Of a stretch of DNA of 64,000 bases, positions 44,641 through 57,406 are shown in pieces. Origin of the DNA: Schistocerca nitens (lineage: Eukaryota; Arthropoda; Insecta; Orthoptera; Acrididae); the NCBI RefSeq assembly GCF_023898315.1, contig NC_064619.1, positions 300,118,150-300,182,149 on the forward strand, given 5' to 3'. Positions within the stretch are counted from its first letter, which is position 1. Each line of letters begins with the position of its first letter. Below the pieces are notes generated by a model. The model saw only the letters and a list, made by a program, of their open reading frames with translations, searched no databases and was not told where the DNA came from. A program made the position numbers and the translations under genes.

Positions 44641-47100
44641 CTACATTCTGACGATATATTTGCTATGTAGTTGTCCCCAGAATTAATGTAATTACAACAA
44701 TAAACTCTGTTAAGTCAGATTATTCAAATTAATGCTAAATACAAGAGACGTCATTTTCAAGTTGATCTTGAGGTGTGTTTTTTGTTTTCCAAACGGCACC
44801 GCACAATTTAAATGCAAAGTGAGCAAATTTTATCCTGTCCTATAACATCAAAAAATATTATTTACGAAAAGATCTGCATAAAGCAGCATTACATGTGTAT
44901 AAATGGTACTGTAAAGAGCGATATAAAGTGTGAAACAAGATGTGTTGAGCAATATTGTTTGCTGCAATTATTTACTTCATGAAAAGTATGCCTTTGACTG
45001 AATTACAATACCAATAGGCATTACAGATGCACAGGGCAAATTTAATTTATTTTCTGTCAGTACTGTACTGTAAAGGTGTCACGGAAGTCTTACTCCGTCA
45101 CCGGAGGGGTGGGGTGGTGGCAGTAGGGACACCCAGTCACACTCTGCCACTAATATTTCCAAATTCGAAAATCATCATGACATGCAATAAAATCCCGCAA
45201 GACTTTTGGTAATCGTTAGGTGCTGATTGATACATTATATCATCCAGCTTGAAAAGTTACTTTGTAAATTACGATTATTACGTATAAAAATACCGTAAAA
45301 ATGGGCAGCTTCGTGACACTTTTAGCACTTATTGTAACATAACCTTATAAAAATATATAATTAGTCATTTAAATTCCACATATATAGAACTCGGTGAACT
45401 TTATCCCTTAATTTTGATAGCAATTAAGTTTCTTGTGGAGTGAGCTATTTGGATAACGGAATATTAACTGTCACAAAGTTACCCACCTGCTCAAGACAAC
45501 ATTGTGACATGTAGGTTAAGAAAAGGAGAGTTGAGCTAATATGTCGCAAGGATAGGCTGACTTTAAAATGTTTCTTTAAGACACACAGTCATAACTTCAC
45601 CACAATTTCGCTCAGCTTTTTGATTTTTGTTTTATCAATACAACAGAAAAAACGTGGCACAATGTCTGCCAGTTTGGTGACATTCACTTTTCTACTTCTC
45701 TTAAGATGCAATTAATTATGGGCCTATCCTCACAGAAACAAAACAGAAATGAAGAAAACCTAAACTTTTAGACATGTATTTACGCTTCTCATCAGTGGAA
45801 CGGTAATAGATAAAACTCTGTCACAACATTTACATTTATCACAATGTCCTCTGAGTAGGGTAATTAAATAGCCCAAACTGTTCCACACTTACATGTTCAG
45901 AAAAATCAAAGTCATAACTCATTTAAAATAGTATTCTGAGAAACGGTATATTTATCATCAAAATTATAATGCGAGATAAAACTTCATCTCTATCACTAAA
46001 GCGTTCAGGAATGTCTCAAATTATTTATGAGACTAGTTCTCTCAGTTTCAGTTGTCACGCTTTTTCTGCAATTTCAATTGTCACGCTCGTTTCTCTTCAT
46101 TCCCACAATTCCCTTTATCCCAACGACTATGGTGTCCTTATTTAAAACTATACGAGTGCAGAAGTTTCGCGCGGGTCCCTGATAAGAAATATGAGTGGAC
46201 CCGAAATTGAACTGTGTGGTACTGCGTTTGTGATTTCTCCCCAGTCTGTAAAATTTTCTATCTTTCCAACGTTGTTTGAATTATTCACCACAACTGTGTA
46301 TATGGTGCTAAGGCTAGGATTCAATGTGGATTTAACAACTATGCTTCTCTCTCTGACTAATGCAAATTAAATGCTGGTTAAGCTACATAAAAATATAAGA
46401 ATTGTGACGTCTGCTGGAAACCCTATAAAACTTATCTAAACCTGTACGAGACCCGTAAATCTGAAGCGTAAAGAAAGTAAAGAATTGAGTGTATTTCTCT
46501 CGATAAAAACCGTAGCTAATACTACAGATAACTATAAAACTTACAACTCGTTAAAATGATATTTTAGAGTTAAAATTGGTAATAAAATATGTATTTTAGG
46601 ATGAAAGACTAACTATACAGTGTAGGGACATTCTTTATAACCATGTTCATTTTATCTCATTAAGGTTAAAAAGACTTGGTCCAAAGATCGGATACTACTT
46701 TTGTCCCTGCTGTTGAAGAACAAGTCACTTAGGTTGTTCTGACGCACTAAGTACTTGATGTACGTATTTTCTGTTGCAATATGCGGTAAAAAGCGAATTT
46801 GACCTATTCTTACGTAAAACCTATCCCTCCCTGTGGAAATATATCAGTGAAAAATAATTATTTAAAATGAGTTGTGTAGAAGGTTGCCCATCTGGCTTTG
46901 TTTTGTCGTAATGGCGCCCAGACACCCAGTACGTGGAATTTAATTAAATATTAAATATTTGGCTTCATCCTCAGGTTAACATAATAAGTACTTTGGATAC
47001 TGATAATAATTTTCAGACATTAATATTTGCAAAGTTCATTTTATCAGAATTTTTGCAGAATTACGTGGACAGATTTAACTGCAGTAGGTACAGGGTGTCC
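44641..47100. other. AT-rich, no feature recognised
   Basis: No repeat family or gene identified in 2.4 kb. A short GC-richer run (ccggaggggtggggtggtgg) occurs near 45101. Confidence 0.5.
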
Positions 47101-48670
47101 AGAAAAGGACTCCCTGATTTCAAAATTAAATATCTCGAAAACAAAGATCGATAGAGGAATGCAGTAAACGGTAGGTTTTTTGTGAAAGCTGTAAGAAGTT
47201 TATACAGCAGTTTTAAATAATAGTTACAAAAGCTGCTAACAGATGGCACTGTAATCGCCATGTGTAATGCCTAGTATAATTAGTGATCCGAAGCCCAGAG
47301 CGATCAGTTCCACTACTGAAACGTGAAAGGAGGTTAGCGTACCGAAGCAAGAGATTAAAACCATGTACTCCATTGAACAACGCGTTTTTCTGGTGCTAGA
47401 GTACCACAGGTTAGAAGAGAGTCCTACGGCAACAAGGCGAAGTTTTCAAGCACGATTTAATGTTCCAAAAGGACCCGATGCGAAAACCATTCGTACGCTC
47501 TTCGCGAAATTTCAACGAACAGGCAGCGTAACTGATGATCTAGTGCATGTTGGCCGCAAGCAAACCGCAGTTACGTCTAAAAATATCGCCACAGTTTCTG
47601 GAATTATTCAGTGAAATCGCATGTCATCCGTCCGTAGAACTGCATCTGAGACTGGTTTGAAGCGTTCCAGCACACAGAAAATACTGAGAAAGAGCCTACA
47701 CATGTTTCCATTCAAAATTCAAACGCACCAGGCCATACCCGTACGAGCTGTGCAACAAAGGGTTGCCTTTGCTAGTCAGATGCTCACAATGATTGATAGT
47801 GAAGGATTTGATGTTGGCTGCATCTGGTTTACAGATGAAGCACACTTCCACCTGAATGGATACGTGAATAAGCATAACTGGCGATTTTGGGGTTCCGAAA
47901 AGCCATATTGGTGTGAAGCGAAACCCCTGTATTCTCCTGAAGTTACTGTGTGGGCTGCAGTATGCAGCAGAGGCATTATTGGCCCTTTTTTCATTCGAGA
48001 AACGGTCACTGGTGCAAGTTACGTTGCAATTTTGGAACAATTTGTCGCTACACAGCAAGCGTTAGAGGATCGACCAGGTACTGAATGGTTTATGTAAGAT
48101 GGAGCCCGACCACATCGGACCGAACAAGTGTTTCGCTTTATTGAGGAATACTTCGGGAATCGACTCATTGCTTTGGATTATCCCAAATTTACTGGTGCAA
48201 GCATGGATTGGCATCCATATTCGCCGGATTTAACTCCCTGTGACTTTTTTTTGTGGGGCACAGTGGAAGACATGGTCTACCCGAAGCATCCCGCCACGCT
48301 GGACGAGCTTGAATCGGCGATCTCTGTGGCATGTGAATCCATTTCGGTTGAGACCGTACGAAATGTGATGGCGAATTTCATTCTCCGTTTGCGCCACCTC
48401 TGTAGTGCCAATGGTGAACATTTTGAAAACATTGTGATGTGATTATTTGCAACGATTGTTTTCATACGATTGTTTCACTTATGTATGCTGATATGAGATG
48501 TACAGCGTACAGCGCCATCTGTTAGCAGCTTTTGTAACTATTATTTCAAATTGCTGTATAAACTTCTCACAGCTTTCACAATAAACATACCGTTTACTGC
48601 ATTCCTCTATCGACCTTTGTTTTCGAGATATTTAATTTCGAAATCAGGGAGGCCTTTTCTGGACACCCTG
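47101..48670 (+). mobile_element. Almost intact Tc1/mariner-type transposon with ~155-bp inverted repeats
   Basis: Starts cagggtgtccagaaaaggac, ends with its complement (cttttctggacaccctg), bounded by TA on both sides. The two ends match for about 155 bp (47101-47255 and 48515-48670) with only a few differences. The transposase gene lies between them. Related remnants are at 9114-9187 and 18685-18991. Confidence 0.92.
47363..48442 (+). pseudogene. Transposase with DUF4817-like N-terminus, two in-frame stops
   Basis: One 360-codon frame from ATG 47363 to TGA 48440-48442, broken only by TGA 47612-47614 and TAA 48095-48097; all pieces share the frame. The N-terminus (MYSIEQRVFLVLEYHRLEES, TATRRSFQARFNV) is a helix-turn-helix of the kind labelled DUF4817. 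The catalytic core has IWFTDEAHFHLNG, DGARPHRTEQVF and PYSPDLTPCDFFLWG, three Asp blocks as in DDD-type transposases. The C-terminus reads FILRLRHLCSANGEHFE. It binds its long inverted repeats and moves the element. Stops could be mutations in an otherwise recent copy. Confidence 0.85.
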
Positions 48671-48850
48671 TAACAAGGCTTAGGTTTCCTTCAAGATTTC
48701 TTAGAGTTTGCAATATCAATCGATTACAATTAATTTAACTGGCAATAACAGTAATACTTTCTTGCTATTTCTGATTATCTTGAGACAGCTGAGAGTTTCG
48801 ATAACGTGGTTAACCAGTTACAACCAAAAGTGTACCCACTTTTAATAATA

Positions 48851-50015
48851 CACTGAAGAGCCAAAGAAACTGGTACACCTGCATAATATCGTGTAGGACC
48901 CCCATGGCACGACGTGGCATAGATTCGAGTAATATCTGACGTAGTGCTGGAGGGAATCGACACAATGAATACTGCAGGGCTGTCCATACATCCGTATGAG
49001 TACGAGGGGGTGGTGTGCTCTCTTCCGACCACCACGTTGCAAGACATCCCAGATATGCTCAATAATATTCATGTCTGGCTAGTGTGGTTGTCAGCAGAAG
49101 TGTTTAAACTCATAAGAGTGTTCCTGGAACCAATCAGTAACAATTCTGGACGTGTGGGGTGTCGCATTGTCCTGCTGGAATTGCCAAAGTCCGTCGGAAT
49201 GCACAATGGACATGAATGGATTCAGGTGATCAGACAGAACGCTTACGCACGTGTCAGAGTCGTATTTAGACGTATCGGGGGTCCCATATCAGTCCAACTG
49301 CACACGCCCCACACCATTACAGAACCTCCACCAGCTTGAAGAGTCCCCTGCTGACATGCAGGGTCCATGCACTCATGAGGTTGTCTCCATCCCCGTACAC
49401 GTCCATCCGCTCGGTACAATTTAAAACGAGACTCATCCTACCAGGCTACATGTTCCCAGTAATCAGCAGTGGAATGTCGGTATTGACGGGCCCAGGCGTG
49501 GCATTAAGCTCTGCTTCCTGCAGTTATCAAGAGTACACGAGTGGGCCTACAGCTTCGAAAGCCCATGTCGATGATATTTCGTTGAATGTTTCGCACGCTG
49601 ACACTTGCCGATAGCCCAGCATTGGGAAGTGCAGCTATTTGCGGAAGGGTTGCACTTTTGTCACGTTGAACGATTCTCTTCAGTCGTCGTTGGTCTCGTT
49701 CTTGCACTATCTTTTTCCCGCCGCAGCGATGTCGGAAATTTGATGTTTTACCGGATTCTTGGTATTCACGATAAACTCGTGAAACGGTCGTAGGGGAAAA
49801 TGCCCACCTCATCGCTTCCTCGCCGATTACAGCACTACGTTAAAACTCACTTAAATCCTGATGTCTTTCCATTGTAGTAGCACTAACCGATCTAACGACT
49901 ACGCCAGAGACTTGTCTTATATAGGGGTTGTCGACCGCAGCGCCGTATACTTCCTCTTTACATATCTCTGTATTCGAAAACGCATACCTATACCAGTTTC
50001 TTTGACGCTTCAGTG
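48851..50015 (-). mobile_element. Tc1-like transposon, complete ends
   Basis: Inverted repeats cactgaagagccaaagaaac and gtttctttgacgcttcagtg with TA at both sides; 1165 bp. Same family as 414-2160. The minus strand keeps a helix-turn-helix frame (49504-49812: SPTTVSRVYREYQESG, RRLKRIVQRDKSATLPQIAA) and, in other frames, QQDNATPHTSRIVTDWFQEH, holding the second Asp, near 49120-49185. Frameshifts make it inactive. Confidence 0.9.
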
Positions 50016-50109
50016 TATATACTTTATCTCTTTCCCTACAATCCAGACCACATCTTACATTAAAATCAAAACATTTTAATACCAAAGAAGTGAGAGGGAC
50101 GATATAGTA

Positions 50110-51476
50110 CACTACTGTCCATTACAATTGCTACGCTATGAAGAAATGCAGATCATAAACGGGTATTCATTGGACAAATATATTATACTACGACTGACAT
50201 GTGATTACATTTTCACGCAATTTGGGTGCATAGATCCTGAGAAATCGGTACCCAGAACAACCACCTCTGGCCGTAGTAACGGCCCTGATACCCCTGGGCA
50301 TTGAGTCAAACAGAGCTTGGATGGCGTGTACAGGTACAGCTGCCCATGCAGCTTCAACACGATACCACAGTTCATCAAGAGTAGTGACTGGCGTATTGTG
50401 ATGAGCCAGTTGCTCGGCCACCATTGACCAGACGTTTTCAATTGGTGAGAGATCTGGAGAATGTGCAGTCGAACATTTTCTGTATCCTGAAAGGGCCGTA
50501 CAGGACCTGCAACATGCGGTCGTGCATTATCCTGCTGAAATGTAGGGTTTCGCAGGGATCGAATGAAGGGTAGAGCCACGGGTCGTAACATCTTAAATGT
50601 AACGTTCACTGTTCAAAGTGCCGTCAATGCGAACAAGAGGTGACCGACACTTGTAACCAATGCCACCCCATACCATGACGCCGGGTGATACGCCAGTATG
50701 GCGATGACGAATACACGCTTCAACGTGCGTTCACCGCGATGCCGCCAAACACGGATGCGACCATCATGATGCTGTTAACAGAACCTGGAGTCATCCGAAA
50801 AAATGACGTTTTGCCATTCGTGCACCAAGGTTCATCGTTAAGTACACCGTCGGAGGCGCTCCTGTCTGTGATGGAGCGTCAAGGGTAACCGCAGCCATGG
50901 TTTCCGAGCTGATAGTCCATGCTGCTGCAAACGTCGTCGAACTGTTGGTACAGATGGTTGTTGTCTTGCAAACGTCCCCATCTGTTGACTCAGGGCTCGA
51001 GACGTGGCTGCACGATCCGTTACAGCCGTGTGGATAAGATGCCTATCATCTCGGCTGCTAGTGATACGAGGCCGTTGTGATCCAGCACGGCGTTCCGTAT
51101 TACCCTCCTGAACCCACCGATTCCATATTGTGCTAACAGTGCTTGGATCTCGACCAACGCGAGCAGCAATGTCGCGATACGATAAACCGCAATCGCGATA
51201 GGCTACAATCCGACCTTTATCAAAGTGGGAAACGTGATGTTACACATTTCTCCTCCTTACACGAGGCATCACAACAACATTTCACCAGGCAACGCCGGTC
51301 AATTGCTGTTTGTGTATGAGAAATCAGTCGTTGTAGGTGTCGCCACCGTCGCCAACCTTGTGTGAATGCTCTGAAAAGCTAATGATTTGCATATCACAGC
51401 ATCTTCTTGTGTCGGTTAAATTTCGCGTCTGTAGCACGTCATCTTCGTGGTGTAGGAATTTTAATGGCCAGTAGTG
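50110..51476 (-). mobile_element. Tc1-like transposon, complete ends
   Basis: Inverted repeats cactactgtccattacaatt and aattttaatggccagtagtg flanked by TA; 1367 bp. On the minus strand 50425-50609 reads TFQQDNARPHVAG (second Asp), and 50188-50424 carries the C-terminus NTPVTTLDELWYRVEAAW, with a frameshift between them. The upstream part is degraded. Confidence 0.9.
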
Positions 51477-51569
51477 TATTTAAGTGTGTCGGAAAAATTT
51501 ACGAATAAAATGCAACTTCCCCTTTCAACAGGATGTTGTAAAACGTGAAACGCGGAGAGACGCTTGCAG

Positions 51570-51900
51570 GTTCCTGTTCCCTTTTTTAGCACCTACCGGC
51601 TGGCGGTGCGCAACTGCGGGTTCCCGCGGCGCCTGGTGCGGTGTCGGTTCGGCGCCTTTGTAGCCGGCCGGCGTCTCCGGTATCGCCGGCCTCTGGAGAT
51701 CGTCAGGCGGCGTGTAAGTGCCAGGAGCAGCCTCAGCAGAGCCAGCGCCGCGCGTGGGAAAGCCGCGCTGGCGCCACCGACCCGCGCTGCCAGTCGCCGC
51801 GGCTTCCGCAGTCCGCTGTCCGCCGAGGGCGGCCGTGGCTACCTGCCGGGCCCCCACTGTGCCACGTCGCTTCCTGTCCCGGTTCACCTCTGAGTAGCGA
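51570..51900. other. GC-rich patch
   Basis: Strongly GC- and CpG-rich, with overlapping frames on both strands that look like by-products of composition. A host promoter or exon, or a piece of an LTR, are possible; nothing decides. Confidence 0.35.
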
Positions 51901-52051
51901 GACCTCTATTAAGTCTAGACGGATGAGGAACTCTCAATCTTGGGCATACAATTTCTGCTGCCTGTAAATTCCCGTTTGCCTGCATCGTCAAGTATGATGT
52001 ACCAGAGGTCGTCATGAAGTTTTTAACTATCATCCCGCAAAATTTTGTGGT

Positions 52052-52125
52052 TCTGGTCATCAGTTCGAAGACTGGTTTTTTGCCGCTCTCCACGCTACTC
52101 TATTCCCTGCAAACCTCTGATAGTG
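52052..52125 (-). mobile_element. LINE 3'-end scrap
   Basis: ttctggtcatcagttcgaag and tgccgctctccacgctactc resemble the extreme 3' end of RTE-type LINEs on the minus strand. Too short to date. Confidence 0.45.
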
Positions 52126-52650
52126 TACGACGTGTTCCACTGCTGCGCCAGAGCCGAGGAGGACGCAGATCTGTCCTGCAATGCTGTTCGGATAAGGTGT
52201 CGATCTTCTCGGAGGGTGGTCTGCGTGGTGCGACCTGACTCATCTCGTCATGTTCTACGGCCTTCCGTGAACCATTCCGCGCACATCCGTTGCACTGCCA
52301 AACACTTGACCCCACATGAGCATCAAATTTTCCGAATGGATGCTCCGCATTCTGTCAGGCCAATAATGCGCTCTCTTTCAAATTCACTGATTTGACTGCA
52401 CGGTTCGCGCGTACGTCTGCGAGGCATCCTGCACGTCTGGTCAAGTCACACTGATCCATTATCTTCGGTTTATGGCGACAACGAGAGCCGCAGACACATG
52501 TTACCGGTACATGTTGTTGCGCCGCGATATCGATGTTGACATTGAACCCGTGGGCCGAATTGCTTAAAATGCTAATCATTTCTGCAGAACATGAACGTCT
52601 TATCTCTATTCGTTCGAGGTGTACTACTTTTTCTGAATATGAGTGTATAT
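52126..52650 (-). mobile_element. Tc1-like transposon fragment, N-terminal region
   Basis: On the minus strand an ATG near 52432 opens MPRRRTREPCSQISEFERER and continues IIGLTECGASIRKI before a stop, the start of a Tc1-type transposase with its helix-turn-helix. The catalytic part is absent. Confidence 0.65.
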
Positions 52651-52674
52651 CGACAAATGCTACAAAAGTAGTTT

Positions 52675-53715
52675 TCCTTTCTTAAACCTGTCTTCTGAGG
52701 TAATTCGTAGGGGTAGTACTATTATTTCGTGTTCCCTGACGTCGGCTTCTAACTATTTTTCCATTCTCCTGCAAATAATTCGTGCTAAGGTTCAAGGATG
52801 ACTTTAAATTGATGGTTCGGTAATAACAACATTTGTCAGCACCTGGCTTCTTTAGAAGTGGCATTATTATATTCTATTTGAAGTCTGAGGGTATTTCGTC
52901 GGTCTCATATATCTGACAAACCATGCGGTATAGTTTTATTGTGGCTGGCTCTCAATAATTTTGAGGGAATGTCTTCTGCTCCAGGGCCGTTGTTTCTACT
53001 TACGTCTATCAATGATCTGTCAAATTCTTCTCGCAGTATCATATCGTCCAACTCCTCTTCATTTATTTTCTCTTTCCCTTCTACAGAACTGCGTTCAAGT
53101 TCATTTCCATTGTATAGCCCTTGTTTATATTCCTTATACATTTCAGCTTTCCCTTCTTTGTTTGGCACTGGCTTACCACCCGTGCTTATGATATTCGTAC
53201 AGCCTGTAGGTGACATATATATTTCCCTTAATCACCCATACAGTACGTATCTAGCCTTGTATTTGTTCTCGATCGGTTTATGATTAATCAATTACATCCA
53301 ATATTTCGAGGGTTATGCACGGATATCTACAAGGCCGTATTTCTTTACCTAAGTGATACTCTTCTGTATTCCCTATTTCATCTCTCAAAACAACCCTTTC
53401 ATTTTCTATTGCACTCTTTTACCATGATTGATTCCAATGTTGCCTAATGTTGCCATTCAAACTTTCAAAACCACTGGTTCTTTTAATTTATCCGGGTCCT
53501 ATTTCCTTAACTTCTTGTCTCTTTGCAATTTCTTCAGTTTTAATCTGCAGTTCGTAATCAATAAATTGTGGTCAGAGTCCACGCCTGCTCCTGCAAATGT
53601 CTTACAGTTTAAAATATCTTTTCAAAATCCTCTCTTACCAAAATCTAACCAATATCAAACCTTCCAGTTTCTCCAGTTCTCGTTTGCACACATTTACTTA
53701 TTTGCTGCTACCACT
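52675..53715 (-). mobile_element. RTE-type LINE fragment
   Basis: Minus-strand remains of the segment between endonuclease and reverse transcriptase: EELDDMILREEFDRSLIDVS, NNGPGAEDIPSKLLRAS, and LKKPGADKCCYYRTINLKS. Homology to the end of the endonuclease continues to about 53700. The catalytic RT boxes are not present and stops are frequent. Confidence 0.7.
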
Positions 53716-54001
53716 TGCAAATGACTCGCCACATAGTTCCTAAGACAGATCGTATTTCACAATATGAAATAATACATGTGCAGAATGTGGAACTTATTTG
53801 ATATTTCTTATTTGTAATAGGGATTAAAACTATTGAAACTTTAAATGCTTATAGATTGAAAGGTAATGAAGAAATAAAACTCTTAAAATTAAGGATTCAT
53901 TAATAGAAGACAGAAATTTGGGAAGATGGAAAGAGGTTTGACATACTATCACTTAACGACATATTAAAAAATAGGAGAAGTTTTCTAAAATAATAAGAAT
54001 C
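53716..54001. other. AT-rich spacer
   Basis: Nothing recognised. Confidence 0.5.
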
Positions 54002-56171
54002 TTGCATGTAATAAGGATAAATAATCGAAGCGTAAATAACTGCAAAAGCATACTTCACCTCATAGCAACTAATAATCCTGGACAAATAGGGAGCATCATG
54101 ACGGATACAGGGATTAGTGACCACAAGGCAGTTGCTGCTAGGATGAATACCGTAACACCCACAACCATCAAAACGAAACGCAAAGTATACCTATTTAAAA
54201 AAGCTGATAAAAATGCTCTTAACGTCTTTTTAAGAGACTGTCTCCACTCCTTTCGTTCTGATCGTGTAAGCGTAGGAAAGATGTGGAATGACTTCGAAGA
54301 GCTAGTACCGACGGCAACTGAGAGATATATACCACGTAAATTAATAAGTGATGGTACTGATCCCCCATGGTACACAAAACGGGTCAGATCACTATTGCAG
54401 AAGTAAAGAAAAAAGCATGCCAAATTTAAAAGAACGCAAAATCCCCAAGATTGGCAGAGTTTTACAGAAGTTCGAAAGATAGCGTGTACTTCAATGCGAG
54501 ATACTCATAATAATTTCCACAACGAAACTCTGTCTCGGAATCTGGCAGAAAACCCAAAGATACATAAAGCACACCAGTGGCAAGACACCATCAAGACCTT
54601 CACTGTGCGATAACAACGGTGAAGTCACTGACGACAGTGACACTAAAGCAGAGTTATCAAACACGGTTTTCCGAAACTCCTTCACCAAAGAAAACGAAGT
54701 AAATATTCCTGAATTCCAATCAAGAACAACTGCCAAGATGAGAAACATAGAAGTAGGTATCCTCGGTGTAACAAATCAGTTTAAATCACTTAATAAAGGC
54801 AAGACCTCCGGTCCAGATTGTGTACCAGTCAGGTTCCTTTCATAGTATGCTGATACGATAGCTCCATATTTAGCAATTATACACAACCGCTCGCTCACAG
54901 AAAGATCCGCACCTAAAGATTGGAAAATTGTTCAAGTCACACCAATACCCAAAAAGGGAAATAGGAATAATCCGCTGAATTACAGGCCAACATCACTTAC
55001 GTCGATTTGCAGTCGGGTTTTGGAATATATACTGGGTTCCAACATTATGAAGTAGCTCGAAGAAAACGATTTATAGACACATAGCACGGTTTCAGAAAAT
55101 ATCATTCAAGTAATAAGTGCTATTGACAGGGGATGTCAAATTGATTCCATATTTTTAGATTTCCAGAAGGCTTTCGACACTGTTCCTCACAAGCGTCTTC
55201 TAACCAAACTGCGTGCCTACGGAGTATCGCCTCAGTTGTGCGACTGGATTCGAGATTTCCTGTTAGAAAGGTCACAGTTCGTAGTAATAGACGGAAAGCC
55301 ATCGAGTAAAACAGAACTAATATCCGGCGTTCCCCAAGGAAGTGTTATAGGCTCTCTATTGTTCCTGATGTATATTAACGACATACGAGACAATCTGAAT
55401 AGCCTTCTTAGATTGTTTGCAGATGATGCTGTCATTTACCGCCTTGTAAAGTCATAAGATGATCAAAACGACTTGAAAAATGATTTAGATAAGATATCTG
55501 TATGGTGCGAAAAGTGGCAATTGACCCTGAATAAGGAAAAGTGCGAAGTTATTCACATGAGTACTAAAAGAAATCAGCTAAATTTCGATTACACGATAAG
55601 TCACACAAATCTGAGGCCTGTAAATTCAACTAAATACTTAAGGATTACAATCACAAATAACCTAAATTGGAACGACCACATAGATAATATTGTGAGTAGA
55701 GCAAACGAAAGACTGCGATTTATTGGCAGAACACTTAAAAGGTGCAATATGTCTACTAAAGAGACTGCTTACACCACGCTTGTCCGCACTATTCTGGAGT
55801 ATTGCTGTGCGGTGTGGGATCCGAATCTGGTGGGACTGACGGATGACATCGAAAAAGTTCAAAGAAGGGCAGCTCGTTTTGTATTATCGCGAAATAGGGG
55901 AGATAGTGCCACAGACATAATACGTGAACTGGAATGTCATCCATTAAAACAAAGGCGTTTTTCGTTGCGACGGAATCTTCTCATGAAATTTCAATCACCA
56001 GTTTTCTCCTCCGATTGCGGAAACATTCTGTTCGCACCCACCTACATAGAGAGAAATGATAATCACGATAAAATAAGAGAAATCAGAGCTCGTACAGAAA
56101 AAATTAAATGCTCGTTTTTTCCGCGCGCCGTTCGAGAGTGGAACGGAGACAGCTTGATGTTGCTTCATTGA
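54002..56171 (+). pseudogene. LINE endonuclease-end and reverse transcriptase, broken
   Basis: Reverse transcriptase of a non-LTR element. The frame 54002-54406 covers the endonuclease end and linker (NDFEELVPTATERYIPRKLI). Frames are scrambled from 54407 to about 55130 (NKGKTSGPDCVPVR and IPKKGNRNNPLNYRP visible). The RT is better kept: DFQKAFDTVPHKRLLTKL, ISGVPQGSVIGSLLFLMYIND and the catalytic LRLFADDAVIYRL. A single in-frame TAA at 55455-55457 precedes a 230-codon C-terminal part (ISVWCEKWQLTLNKEKCEVI). The clade looks CR1-like. Confidence 0.8.
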
Positions 56172-56233
56172 ACCCTCTGGCAGGCAGTTTATTATGAATA
56201 GCAGAGTAATCACATAGATGTAGATGTATATAA
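54002..56233 (+). mobile_element. CR1/Jockey-type LINE, 5'-truncated
   Basis: Plus-strand element starting within the end of the endonuclease domain (MTDTGISDHKAVAARM) and running through the reverse transcriptase to its 3' end, a short run of tagatgtagatgtatata. The long 5' part is missing. Confidence 0.85.
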
Positions 56234-56689
56234 TAGGAAAGTACATAGATCTGTGTTACAGATCCCACCACCTAGCTAATTTGGGTGTGAGGGCTCTGCA
56301 AATCACCGAGCCTGTCACATACGAGGTAGCGTTCAAAATATATCTTTGTATTGCATTTGGTACTTTATGTGTACATACATGTGTTGTATTATTCTTACAT
56401 AACATTACGTCTTTACATCGTTTTCATTGGATATATTATGTTACTTAACCTTAATAAACAATTATATCATCTAAATTACAGATATTGCTCAGAACGTTTC
56501 TACATACATTGAAAAGAGAATTTATCTATTTCTGTAGTCTTACCGTACATCAAGGTCTGTATATTAACCTCACTGTTTGCATCTGTTCTGTGTCTGTGTC
56601 CATGCCATCCAAAGTATCCTGTTCCCGTGTTTGTGTGTTTGGTCTTATATGTGTATCTGTTTGTTCTCCTTTGTACTTAAGTGACACAT
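56234..56689. other. No feature recognised
   Basis: AT-rich, between two LINE fragments. Confidence 0.45.
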
Positions 56690-56777
56690 TATGGGTTGTA
56701 TCATTCACAATGTTCCAATCTTCCGGCTGTCGAAGAATTTTTCCTTTACTCAATTCGGGGTCGTATGTGTGTGAGTC

Positions 56778-56980
56778 GCAAAATGATTCAAATGGCTCTG
56801 AGCACTATGGGACTTAACATATGAGGTCATCAGTCCCCTAGAACTTAGAACTACTTAAACCTAACTAACCTAAGGACATCACACACATCCATGCCCGAGG
56901 CAGGATTCGAACCTGCGACCGTAGCAGTCGCGCGGTTCCAGACTGAAGCGCCTAGAACCGCTCGGACACCACGACCGGCC
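56778..56980 (-). mobile_element. SINE A in the R1-type LINE
   Basis: Minus copy, box B ggattcgaacctgcg, flanked by the 10-bp TSD tgtgtgagtc (56768-56777 and 56981-56990). Confidence 0.93.
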
Positions 56981-57222
56981 TGTGTGAGTCTGTCACAGGG
57001 TAAAGTGATATGTTCAGGAGTTTCTTGTTCTTCACAAGTTCACATGGATGTTCGGCAGAGACGAAACCGATGGAGGTATTCTGGATATGGACCAATGGCC
57101 CGTGAGGAAATGGACCATGCCACGTGTGGGATGTATATGTTTTAGCCTCATTCATTCGTTGATGTTTGAGAATAAGATGTAGAGGCGATGCTCCTTTTCA
57201 GTCGAATCCCCTTCTCTCTGCC

Positions 57223-57406
57223 GGCCGCTGTGGCCGAGCGGTTCTAGGCGCTTCAGTCCGGAACCACGCGACTGCTACGGTCACAGGTTCGAATCCTGCC
57301 TCGGTCATGGATGTGTGAGCTGTCCTTAGGTTAGTTAGGTTTAAGTAGTTTTAAGTCTAGGGGACTGATGACCTCAGACCACCCATAGTGCTTAGAACCA
57401 TTTGAA
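57223..57406 (+). mobile_element. SINE A in the R1-type LINE
   Basis: Plus copy flanked by a 15-bp TSD ccccttctctctgcc (57208-57222 and 57407-57421). A short deletion shortens the tail (ctcagaccacccatagtg). Confidence 0.93.

Noticed and set aside
51525-51967. Several 108-120-residue frames on both strands
   Set aside because: Again a GC-rich patch; no motif and mutual overlap.
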